Part shown: positions 26,401 through 34,390 of the stretch, in pieces | Layout: each line of letters begins with the position of its first letter | Position numbering within the stretch: position 1 is the first letter of the stretch | Assembly (NCBI RefSeq): GCF_015163655.1 | Contig: NZ_JADEUF010000004.1 | Span: 20,322 to 84,321, forward strand | DNA from: Xenorhabdus griffiniae | GTDB lineage: Bacteria; Pseudomonadota; Gammaproteobacteria; Enterobacterales; Enterobacteriaceae | DNA: 64,000 bases | Reading direction: 5' to 3' | Program-made: the position numbers and the translations under genes | The notes under the pieces: model-generated | Seen by the model: the letters and a program-made list of their open reading frames with translations, nothing else | Database searches by the model: none | Told to the model about the DNA's origin: nothing

Positions 26401-29400
26401 ATGCCATAACGCGACAGGTGTTCAAGCAGGAATGGCGCAACTTCGTCATGATGATTATCATCGGTTATTGCCTGCATTGCAGGGAACAGATCACGATAGT
26501 GTGTTGGTAATTGTGGGGCACGATTTATGCGTTGGCATAAAGTATCACCTTCCAATTCCAGGAATGCCACCAGAGACTTTTCTTTTTCACCACGGGCTAA
26601 GGCAACACCTTTACTGATACCGGTTACTTGACTGAGGGCGGCATCAATTTCTCCCAGTTCAATCCGGTAACCCCCAATTTTCACCTGGCTATCACGGCGT
26701 CCCATAAATTCAAGCCAGCCTTCGGGGTGATAACAACCCAGATCTCCAGTACGATACCAGCGTTCTCCCTGATCAATAACAAATTGGGTAGCCGTGCGTT
26801 CTTCATCATTAAAATAGCCTAGCGCTACACCAGCACCACCAATCCACAGTTCACCGACAACCCAGTCAGGGCAATCACGGCCATCTTCACCAACTACGCG
26901 GTAACGCTGGTTAGTGAGAGGATATCCATAAGGGATAGAACGCCACTGCGGGTCAATTTCCTTCACGATATATTCATTTGACCAGATAGCCGCTTCCGTT
27001 GCGCCTCCCATTGCACTTAATACACCATCAGGATTGAACGCACGGTAACGCTCAGGCAGTGACAAACCGATCCAATCCCCGGACAACATCACAGTACGAA
27101 GTGTTTTCGGGGCATCAACCTCCATCCCTTCACAATAGGTCAGCAACATATCAAACAGTGCCGGTACACTGTTCCACAACGTAACGTGATGACGCTCGAT
27201 CAGCATTTCCCAGGTTGATGGATCGCGGCGTTGTGCTTCATCAATTAATACCAGTGCGCCTCCTGCACTGAGAATGCCAAAAATGTCATATACAGAGAGG
27301 TCGAAATGCAGGGCAGAGAGTGCCAGTAAACGGTCATGGCTTTGTACCTGATGACGGCGATTGATATCCAGACAGGTATTCAGTGCGCTTTGATGGCTAA
27401 TCACCACACCTTTTGGCATCCCAGTTGAACCAGAAGTATAAATGATATAAGCCGGATCAGTCACCGCGCGCTTAGCCATGTGAGTTAAGGGCAGTAACGG
27501 CTCATTTTGATGCCAGGAAATGCAATGTATATCCTGTGACCAGGTATTATTCTGCTGCTTAGGATCAATAATAACGACATTGATTCCGGCACTTTCACAG
27601 ATAGCGCGACGTCGGCTTAGTGGTTGATCTACGGGAACCGGAACATAAACACCGCCGGCATAAAGTACAGCGAGCACAGCGACAATTTGTCCGATGCCTT
27701 TTTCCATGCTAATGGCAACGCGATCTCCCGGTATAACCGACGTTTTTTGCAGTACGGCGGCTAATCGGCGGGCGGCCAGACTGAGGTCGCCATAACTTAT
27801 TTGTTCATGATGGGCTATTAAAGCCACAGCATTTGGTGTGCGTTCTGCTTGTGTAAACACCGCTTCATGCAACAAAGCATTAGGTAACGGTTCAACCGTG
27901 TTATTAATTTGGTGTCGCAGACGGTATTGCGACTCAGGCATCAGATCCGGTAATTTTTCGTGCCATTGGGTTGCGTTTTCCGTCAGGTTTTCAATCAGTC
28001 CTTGATAGGTTGTGAATAGCGTATCCATCAGGCCGTCAGGGAAAAGTTCATCGTTGCTATCCCACTGGATGTTCAGGGCGTTTTCATGTTCAAAGGCAAC
28101 AAAATCCAGCCATACCTGGGGAGTTTGTGATATTCCCCAGCTTGGTTTTCCCAGGACATCACCGGTATTTTCACCATATAAAGGCCGGCCTAAATTGCTG
28201 GTGAACACAACCGGTGCACCATGTGGGTGGTTACCTCGCTTCTTGAGTTCACGCAGCACTTCGACACCAGACCAGTGACGATGTTCGTAAGCCTCGGTAA
28301 ATGTTGCTTGTGCATCCTGAGCCAGTTGGCTGAACGGTAAATTATCGCCGGGGATGTCCAATAGCAAAATATTGGTAAAATCGGCCAGAATGTTGTCAAC
28401 CGCGTTATGTAGCGGAGCTCTGTCAAATAGCGTTAGGTTGAACAACAAGCGTGTTGCATTGCTCCAACGGCACAATAAAGCGGCAAATGCCGTCGCTAAT
28501 GCCATCGTTGGCGTCACGCCATTTTGTTGCGCGAGTTGTTTAAAACGTTCCCAATGTTCAGGCGATAAACGAAAACACCTGCGCTGGATCCGAACATTTT
28601 TTATCAGAGAAGGATCTCTGGCCAGAGGAAGTTGAGGGGCAGGTGGCAAGGTGTCTAATCGGTTACGCCAGAATTCCTCTGCTTCCTGCCGGGCTTGCTT
28701 AAATTGAGCCTGATATTGTGTCAGGTAACTGCAAAAATCATAGTCGGAAGAAATAGCAGGCAGGCTGCGTTTGGCAATTAATGCCGCCAGTTCGGTAAAG
28801 AATAGGCTAAAACTGGCGGCATCCATGATCAGCAGATCGATATTGGCATGTAGACGATGTTGTTTATCACCAAACAGGCTAAGCTGAATATCAAACGTTT
28901 CCCCTTCTGCAACTCGTAATACACGATGGCTTAATTGGTTACGTATGTTATCCAGCGCTTGTTGCTGTTCATCAATTGACTGATGGCGGAGATCGTGAAC
29001 CGTTAATTTTTTCCAGTAAGCGCGGGGCATACCTTGCTGGCGACCATCCGGCAAAAAACGCACACGTAACATCGGATGGCGCTGGATCAGTAGGTGAATA
29101 GCCGCTTCCAGTCGTTCAGGCTCCAGCCCGATACCATCAAACTCATGATATAAATGACAACCTACGCCTCCCAACGTTTGCTCCGGTGAACGCCCAACAA
29201 AATAAGCATGTTGTACCGCCGTCAATGGGAATGGGTTAGCATCAACAATCCGTGGCTGTGGCGTTGTCTCTTGGGAAACTGTATGAGTGACGACAGGGGC
29301 ATAGCGTTGCAGCAGCTGACTCCAGGCATACAGCGTTGGCTCTTGGTAAAGTTCGCGCAGAGTGACACGATGGCCCTGGCGTCTAAACTGGTTTAGCAAT

Positions 29401-29531
29401 GCCATGATTTGCATTGAATCCAGTCCATTGCGAATTAAATCGTCATGATCGCCCACCAAAATATTTTTTTGATTAAACAGGCCAGCGATAAGCTGGCGCA
29501 GTGAATCAGGAGAGTGAAGGTCCGTGTGCAT
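23433..29531 (-). CDS. irp2: HMWP2-like NRPS (ArCP-Cy-A-PCP-Cy-PCP)
   Basis: A 2032-residue protein, the same length class as yersiniabactin HMWP2. Aryl carrier domain 1-80 (NGLDSMQ, Ser39); cyclisation domain 1 from about 102 (PFPLTAVQHAYF; D-L-L-I-M-D-A-A-S); adenylation domain about 555-1390 (TSGSTGMPKG near 701; the FDLSVYD and TLWNSVPAL residues fit cysteine); PCP1 (GGDSL near 1422); cyclisation domain 2 from about 1484 (D-N-L-L-L-D-G-L-S); PCP2 (GASSLQ near 1957). An insert in the A domain (about 1040-1330) is methyltransferase-like, but its SAM motif is degenerate (LMEFDARSG), as I expect for HMWP2/PchE. It condenses salicylate with two cysteines and cyclises them to a hydroxyphenyl-bis-thiazoline. 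Start ATG 29531; 47 bases separate it from the ABC gene upstream. Confidence 0.95.
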   Translation of the reverse strand: MHTDLHSPDSLRQLIAGLFNQKNILVGDHDDLIRNGLDSMQIMALLNQFRRQGHRVTLRELYQEPTLYAWSQLLQRYAPVVTHTVSQETTPQPRIVDANPFPLTAVQHAYFVGRSPEQTLGGVGCHLYHEFDGIGLEPERLEAAIHLLIQRHPMLRVRFLPDGRQQGMPRAYWKKLTVHDLRHQSIDEQQQALDNIRNQLSHRVLRVAEGETFDIQLSLFGDKQHRLHANIDLLIMDAASFSLFFTELAALIAKRSLPAISSDYDFCSYLTQYQAQFKQARQEAEEFWRNRLDTLPPAPQLPLARDPSLIKNVRIQRRCFRLSPEHWERFKQLAQQNGVTPTMALATAFAALLCRWSNATRLLFNLTLFDRAPLHNAVDNILADFTNILLLDIPGDNLPFSQLAQDAQATFTEAYEHRHWSGVEVLRELKKRGNHPHGAPVVFTSNLGRPLYGENTGDVLGKPSWGISQTPQVWLDFVAFEHENALNIQWDSNDELFPDGLMDTLFTTYQGLIENLTENATQWHEKLPDLMPESQYRLRHQINNTVEPLPNALLHEAVFTQAERTPNAVALIAHHEQISYGDLSLAARRLAAVLQKTSVIPGDRVAISMEKGIGQIVAVLAVLYAGGVYVPVPVDQPLSRRRAICESAGINVVIIDPKQQNNTWSQDIHCISWHQNEPLLPLTHMAKRAVTDPAYIIYTSGSTGMPKGVVISHQSALNTCLDINRRHQVQSHDRLLALSALHFDLSVYDIFGILSAGGALVLIDEAQRRDPSTWEMLIERHHVTLWNSVPALFDMLLTYCEGMEVDAPKTLRTVMLSGDWIGLSLPERYRAFNPDGVLSAMGGATEAAIWSNEYIVKEIDPQWRSIPYGYPLTNQRYRVVGEDGRDCPDWVVGELWIGGAGVALGYFNDEERTATQFVIDQGERWYRTGDLGCYHPEGWLEFMGRRDSQVKIGGYRIELGEIDAALSQVTGISKGVALARGEKEKSLVAFLELEGDTLCQRINRAPQLPTHYRDLFPAMQAITDDNHHDEVAPFLLEHLSRYGITLTSPQSLTDCLTQYQPQPEYHHWFARMLTYLCRCNLLTEPAHHIYQAGLPATSFSHEAKCIPARWHSTLRNILTGQQAAVTLLDDPQFAPEQLLFVQPETQQWLAGLKHVIIALSQRLQRPVTLMEFDARSGLCAQWLAEHITDQHLSYIGFERSQALINQMQTRLSGYTHASAQYWSEKNRPESQQHQADIILLNNVLHREEDPTRCIKALLPLAQPGALVLAMELQQASPISLITAELLSPQGIQLRSASEWLSLLPLHAETPITIGNLSVLLMQTSDNVTIPDREKIKSALAQHLPGYMIPQSLHVIPHLPLTPNGKIDRKALAQSQFATKTDTATPQPEITALNAVEQTVADSWQRLLNTEQLGRNSDFFQLGGDSLLATRLIGDLAQQGFKGELSHLFRHPQLAAFASTLTYLSETASEAYAIPEEQDEYQPFPLTEVQQAYLVGRYPGFALSGIGAHFFIEYRIEQLDVQRLNRVLNRLIQRHPMLRTVVINGQQQILQNVPLFSVKQHRFADMTEADTLRDHLSHQVLDVSRWPVFDFQLAQDNSPVSRLFVSLDNLLLDGLSMQILLAELEQLYLNEQHTLPPLKVTFRDCVLRQQQMPVHQRSLQYWQERVKTLPLAPQLPLRIAPENVQSPHFVRYSDRLSAQEWEQLKQQAASHQITPSALLLAAYAAVLSAFSTRPELTLNLTLFDRPHWHEDIKHILGDFTSLSLLAWHPEKNWLSSARRLQQQLWQDLDHRHISAIRVMRELAQRRGPDSAVMPVVFTSALGTHEGQFLSRSSWMKPVWGISQTPQIWLDHQVYESDNELCLNWDAVEELFEPHQLQSMFNSYMALLRTLVIQPESWHSALEQLLPRQQDTVVTDNPVVAMAPSRLEGAEPQICSEIQRLFLSVTHCPINAQQNFFEAGASSLQLIQLHNKLQHAGFQHLAVTDLFAYPTPEALSLRCRKETPDGNNPSITLRQRQQQKRLQQREKRHKGAVQ

Positions 29532-29578
29532 GAGTAAATCCTATAAAATGACAGTACCTAGAAAATCAAATGGGTGGG

Positions 29579-31351
29579 TTACACCTTGTTTAAGTGAATA
29601 CTGGGATGTAAGTGCCAATGCTCTTCTGAGCCAAGGTGATTTTTCCAAAGGGATTGGTAAAGCGGGCAACGCTCCAGTAATTCATCGTGTGTACCGCTAT
29701 CACAGAGGGTTCCATGATCCATTACCAATATTTGATCAGCACGGGTTATCGTGCTTAACCGATGAGCGATGACAAAAACGGTTTTATCCTGAGTGAGAGA
29801 ATCAAATGCTTCTTGTATTAACTGCTCATTTTCGGGATCCAGCGACGCCGTTGCTTCGTCCAGGAATAGAACCGGGGACTGTTTTAGGATCGCTCGGGCA
29901 ATGGCAAGCCGTTGGCGTTCGCCGCCCGATAACGTACCGCCATCCACACCTAAAGGTGTATCGTACCCTTGCGGTAATGCCATAATCGTATCGTGAATAT
30001 TGGCGAGGCGGGCCGCCTGTTCCAGCTCTGACTGTGTCGCATTCGGATCTCCCAGACGAAGATTGTTGGCAACCGTGTCCTGGAATAGTGCGGTTTCCTG
30101 GAACATCATTGTGACGGTGTCATACAGTGCTTGAGTCTGGTAACGATGAATAGGGTTCCCACCTAAACGGATTTCACCTTTATCCAGTTGATAGAAAGCG
30201 AGTAATAAGTAGGCCAGCGTGGATTTACCACTGCCACTTGGCCCCACAATAGCGGTCATACTGCCTTGTGGGGCATAAAATGACACGTCCCGGATAGCGG
30301 GCTGGTGAGTCCCAGGGTAGCTAAATGAGATATTATTAACTTCAACATCATATTTGTTTGGTGCAGCTAATGGCCCGGAAGTTTGTGTTGCAATCGCCTC
30401 TATCTCTGCAATATGTGTTTCACCGACTTGTGTCAATGCGGTTACGTTGAGCAGGGGAATGATCCCGCGTAAAGGGGTAATAGTGGCGAACAACAATAGA
30501 ATAGTGATCAGCATCTCAGGGAGAGTGAGTGCTTCATGAAAGCGTAAGGCTCCGGCCAGAATGCCAACAACCACGCTGGTATCAATAATGATGTAGAACA
30601 GACTCAGCAACGGTATGCTTTTGAATATTCCACGGCGGAATGCGGCACGTAGTTGTTCAATTTCATGGTCAAAACGTTGTTCTACCGTTGTGGTCGCAGC
30701 CGCTGCGCGAATAAATGCCATGCCCTGGGCATATTCTACGATTGCTTCGGATACATCAGCCATCATCGCTGCCCGACGGCGCAGTATTTCATTGAGTTTT
30801 TGCCGGATCCCACCCAGGATCAGTAATCCAACCATCAATACTAATAGGGCACAGCCAGCAACAACCCAGTCGAACCAGAATAAAGCCAGATAGATAAGCG
30901 TCAGCATCATAATCTGGCAGGTAATTTGTGGGGTGGTATAGGCTGATTGATTTTCCTGCCATTGCACATCTTCGGATAATGTCAGGGCTATTTTTCCGTC
31001 ACTTAGTCCGCGAATTGTCGCGATGGACATACCGACAAGCCGCTGTAGCAAAGAGCGGCGGATTTCTATCCCCAACCCATAAGCGGCAATGGTGAGTTTA
31101 CGTAATGCGCGAGACATAAAAGTGAATCGCAGCAACAGTAAAATAACCAATAATGTCAGTGTGATAAGTGGCAGCATAGCGTTGTCACTTTCTTTCGGAT
31201 GAGTTCCCTCCAGATGAGTAATGGCCCAGGCAGCGATAGCCAGTTGCGCCATAATTGCAATGGTATCAAGCTGCTTATATAACAATCCACCCAACCAAAC
31301 CCGTTGTAGTTTTGCGGACAGATGTTGTTGGAGACGATTAAATAATCCCAT
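29579..31351 (-). CDS. irp7: ABC transporter permease/ATPase (Irp7/YbtQ-like)
   Basis: A 590-residue half-transporter with an N-terminal membrane domain of about six helices (roughly 35-310) and a C-terminal ATPase (GPSGSGKST Walker A; LSGGERQRLAIARA signature; VLFLDEATASLDPE Walker B). The start is taken at ATG 31351, two bases after the upstream stop, because AGGAG lies 8-12 bases ahead and it gives the MGLFNRL N-terminus; a longer frame would overlap the previous gene. By homology it pairs with the adjacent ABC protein to import the ferric siderophore across the inner membrane, an unusual import role for exporter-fold proteins. Confidence 0.92.
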   Translation of the reverse strand: MGLFNRLQQHLSAKLQRVWLGGLLYKQLDTIAIMAQLAIAAWAITHLEGTHPKESDNAMLPLITLTLLVILLLLRFTFMSRALRKLTIAAYGLGIEIRRSLLQRLVGMSIATIRGLSDGKIALTLSEDVQWQENQSAYTTPQITCQIMMLTLIYLALFWFDWVVAGCALLVLMVGLLILGGIRQKLNEILRRRAAMMADVSEAIVEYAQGMAFIRAAAATTTVEQRFDHEIEQLRAAFRRGIFKSIPLLSLFYIIIDTSVVVGILAGALRFHEALTLPEMLITILLLFATITPLRGIIPLLNVTALTQVGETHIAEIEAIATQTSGPLAAPNKYDVEVNNISFSYPGTHQPAIRDVSFYAPQGSMTAIVGPSGSGKSTLAYLLLAFYQLDKGEIRLGGNPIHRYQTQALYDTVTMMFQETALFQDTVANNLRLGDPNATQSELEQAARLANIHDTIMALPQGYDTPLGVDGGTLSGGERQRLAIARAILKQSPVLFLDEATASLDPENEQLIQEAFDSLTQDKTVFVIAHRLSTITRADQILVMDHGTLCDSGTHDELLERCPLYQSLWKNHLGSEEHWHLHPSIHLNKV

Positions 31352-31353
31352 GA

Positions 31354-33138
31354 TTAATTTACTCCTGTTCCGGTATTTTCTCCCCGCCAGGCTGCCCACT
31401 GTTTGGCATACGCGCCTTGCTGTGCGAGTAGTTCATCATGGGTGCCTTGCTCAATGATTTGTCCTTTATCCAGGACCAGTATTTGATCAAGGTGACGGAC
31501 GGTTGGCAGGCGATGGGCGATAACAATCACTGTCTTATTGCGGCATAACGCATTGAGTGCTTGTTGCATCTCTTTTTCACATTCTGGATCGGCATAGGCG
31601 GTGGCTTCATCCAATACAAGAATGGGCGCGTTTTTCAGGATAGCGGCGGCAACGGCGATACGCTGTTTTTCTCCTACAGACAAGCTAATACCGTTGTTGA
31701 TTACGGTGTTGTAACCTTGTGGTAACTGTTGGATAAATTGATGTGCTTGTGCTGCGATGGCCGCTGCTTCAACTTCTGCTTGTGTAGCATCAGGGCGGGC
31801 CAGGCGGATATTATTGGCTATCGTATCGTTGAACAGAAATACCCGCTGGAACACAAAAGAGATGTTATTACGCAGTGTGGTTTCATCCATGTTGCGGATA
31901 TCAACACCACCAACAGTAATTTTGCCCTGTTGAGGATCCCAAAGACGGGCAATCAGGCTGGCTATCGTGGATTTACCAGAGCCGCTGGCACCAACCAGAG
32001 CGAGTGAACTGCCGGCAGGGACGGAAAACGAAACGTTATTTAAGACATTGTCCTGCTTATCTTGATATGAAAAGCTGACATTATGCAACGTCACAGTATG
32101 ATCGGCAGGAGTCTGATTTTGGGTACATGGCGCTAATTCAGGTTGATTCATGAGCCAACGATATCGTGTAACTAAGGCTTCTTGCTGTTGCAAACGTGTC
32201 ATCACCGAAAACATAGATGAAGCAATATTGCCGAATGCCATAGCGGCCAGAATAAAGAAGGTGAATTCAAATAAAGTGATTGCTTGTCGGTTAAATAGCC
32301 AGACCGCCAAGGGGAGGACAAACAGCAGATTAGCGCTGGATAGCACAAAAAATCGGCTGGATTTGACCTGCACTTTCTCAACCCAAACATCGATAATACG
32401 TGTCAGGGCGGTAAAGGCTTCTTCCGCTCGCTGTAGGGCAATATTGCCGCCTGAATAGGTTTTCACTACAGGAATTGCGTTGATAACTTCACCCATTGTC
32501 GAAGCAATACGATTTTGGGTGGCGTAAAACCGCTGGGTAGTGGTTTGAACTTTCATCTGAATATAGATGAATAATAAACAAGCACCCAAAGTTGGAATAA
32601 AAGCCGCTAATGCTAATCGCCAGTCAATGGCTAACATCACACCCAATGCTATTAATGGGCCGAACACGGTTGCTGACATCTCTGGAATAATGTGGGCGAT
32701 ACCATCCTCAAGTTGTTCGACGTCATCTAACATCATCTTCTTGATTTCGGTGCTGTCAGTCTGCATAAAGAAGCCCAGGGGAACAGACTTCAACTTATTG
32801 CTGATATTACGACGAACATCAGCCTGAACATCGGCAGCGATCAAATGAGCAACAAACGTTGAACCACTGAAAGTCAGCATCGCGGCAAAGGTGAAGCTTA
32901 ATAACATGACGCCGTAATTCAGCAAGGTGTCATATTGCCCGTCATAGAGTGATTGGGTAATAAGGCCAGCAACTGCGGCCGGCAATATTTGCAGGCCAGC
33001 AGAAACAATGGCAAGTGCGATAGCAACGTAACTCAGCGTGCGGTATGGGCGCATCATATCCCACAATGTCTTAAGGACACCGGCGTCAGCGGCACGTTGC
33101 TCAGGAGAATTTTGAACAGAAGGATCATTGCTGGGCAT
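31354..33138 (-). CDS. irp6: ABC transporter permease/ATPase (Irp6/YbtP-like)
   Basis: A 594-residue half-transporter: membrane domain about 45-330, ATPase with GASGSGKST Walker A and VLVLDEATAYADPE Walker B. Its signature reads LSVGEKQRIA, with Val replacing the usual second-position Gly, and the D-loop is AYADPE rather than ASLDPE. So this may be the less active ATP site of a YbtP/YbtQ-like heterodimer. The start is ATG 33138, overlapping the MFS gene by 14 bases, with AAAAGGAA ahead; the longer frame to 33231 has no support. Partner of the next gene in ferric-siderophore uptake. Confidence 0.92.
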   Translation of the reverse strand: MPSNDPSVQNSPEQRAADAGVLKTLWDMMRPYRTLSYVAIALAIVSAGLQILPAAVAGLITQSLYDGQYDTLLNYGVMLLSFTFAAMLTFSGSTFVAHLIAADVQADVRRNISNKLKSVPLGFFMQTDSTEIKKMMLDDVEQLEDGIAHIIPEMSATVFGPLIALGVMLAIDWRLALAAFIPTLGACLLFIYIQMKVQTTTQRFYATQNRIASTMGEVINAIPVVKTYSGGNIALQRAEEAFTALTRIIDVWVEKVQVKSSRFFVLSSANLLFVLPLAVWLFNRQAITLFEFTFFILAAMAFGNIASSMFSVMTRLQQQEALVTRYRWLMNQPELAPCTQNQTPADHTVTLHNVSFSYQDKQDNVLNNVSFSVPAGSSLALVGASGSGKSTIASLIARLWDPQQGKITVGGVDIRNMDETTLRNNISFVFQRVFLFNDTIANNIRLARPDATQAEVEAAAIAAQAHQFIQQLPQGYNTVINNGISLSVGEKQRIAVAAAILKNAPILVLDEATAYADPECEKEMQQALNALCRNKTVIVIAHRLPTVRHLDQILVLDKGQIIEQGTHDELLAQQGAYAKQWAAWRGENTGTGVN

Positions 33139-34390
33139 AGGTGTTTTCCTTTTGGAAATCGTGGCGCTTACGTAATGTCCAGAACAAGCCAGCCAGGGTG
33201 AAGAGGGAGGCAAGCGCGAAAAGAGAGGCATAGCTTGCTTTGGTTACAATCAATCCACCCAGCATTGAACAGATGATGGCAATGCTCATATCTGCGGATT
33301 GCATCAGCGCAAAATCCACACCAGATTGTATGCCTGCTGCCAGAGACATCATTTGGGTATACAAGGCAACAAATTTGGTCGCGGTGATTAGCGTGATAAA
33401 AACGTATGCTGCTGAAAGCAGGGATAGGGGTGTTTCTGGTTGCTGAGAAAGCCAGAAAATACCCACTAACACCAGACACTCAAGCAACATGACCGCCAAT
33501 AATGTCTGGACGGTACCTAGCTTCCGAACCACGATGCCGCCAAGCAGGACACCAGATAAGCCAGCTAATGCACCACCACTGGCAGCAATGATGCCTAATT
33601 GGGTTAAGTCTACGCCGCGATCGACTAAAAATGGGGAGAGCATACCGAGTGACAGGCGTGTCCCCATCATACATAGCAGTATTAAAATCAATGCCTGTTT
33701 AACCGGAGTACGACGTAATGCACTCTTTAGCGAAGGTTTTGGCGAGGAGGGCGTGATCGATGTTTTTGACGTGCTCGATTCTCCCTGTCCCTGCGTTTTT
33801 CGGATGAACAAGATAGGCAGTGACATTAATAGCATCACTATCACTAGCATGCCTGCACCAATGTGCCAGCCATAGAGTGAAATAAGATATAAAAACAGAC
33901 CGCTGCCAATAATGGCGCCCAGATAACTTCCCCCAACCTGCATGACATTGCTCCAGGGGCGATGCTGTGGTGGTAATCGATCGATAGCATGGCCGTCTGT
34001 GGTGGTATCTACCACGGTCAGACAAAGCGTAATCAAAAACAGGGCCGCTATGATAAGCGGCATATGTTCGGTAGGGTTCGCTAAGGACATTAAACCAAAA
34101 AGCAGTGCAATTAACAGATTGCCGCAGAGCATGATGCGGCGGGGGTGAGTATCCCCCGAACCTGATTTGCGATAGCGTTCTACAACGGGAGCCCAGAGGA
34201 ATTTTAATGCCCAAGGTAACATTAATAGATAGAGTAACCCTATCTTATCTGGGGTAACGCCGTGGTTGCGTAGAAATGCCGGCATGCTTTGTAACGTTAA
34301 CATACCAATGGTACTTTGGATGGTGTAAACACCAGCCAAAGTCAAAAGTAGTAACGAGATGTGACGGCGATGTGGGGTGTTGTGCATCAT
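33125..34390 (-). CDS. irp8: MFS transporter (Irp8/YbtX-like)
   Basis: A 421-residue major facilitator with about 12 hydrophobic segments, starting MMHNTPHRRHISLLLLTLAG. It resembles YbtX of the yersiniabactin island and related siderophore-cluster MFS proteins (LPWALKFLWAP, then VVDTTTDGHAID in the N-terminal half). The role in Yersinia is unsettled; export of the apo-siderophore is a reasonable inference. ATG 34390 overlaps the receptor gene stop (ATGA), and its own 3' end contains the ribosome site and start of the next ABC gene. Confidence 0.9.
   Translation of the reverse strand: MMHNTPHRRHISLLLLTLAGVYTIQSTIGMLTLQSMPAFLRNHGVTPDKIGLLYLLMLPWALKFLWAPVVERYRKSGSGDTHPRRIMLCGNLLIALLFGLMSLANPTEHMPLIIAALFLITLCLTVVDTTTDGHAIDRLPPQHRPWSNVMQVGGSYLGAIIGSGLFLYLISLYGWHIGAGMLVIVMLLMSLPILFIRKTQGQGESSTSKTSITPSSPKPSLKSALRRTPVKQALILILLCMMGTRLSLGMLSPFLVDRGVDLTQLGIIAASGGALAGLSGVLLGGIVVRKLGTVQTLLAVMLLECLVLVGIFWLSQQPETPLSLLSAAYVFITLITATKFVALYTQMMSLAAGIQSGVDFALMQSADMSIAIICSMLGGLIVTKASYASLFALASLFTLAGLFWTLRKRHDFQKENTYAQQ

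Noticed and set aside
29532..29578. 47-bp gap before irp2 as a separate promoter
   Set aside because: Too short to judge; no convincing -35/-10 or Fur site is visible, so it is kept as part of one operon.
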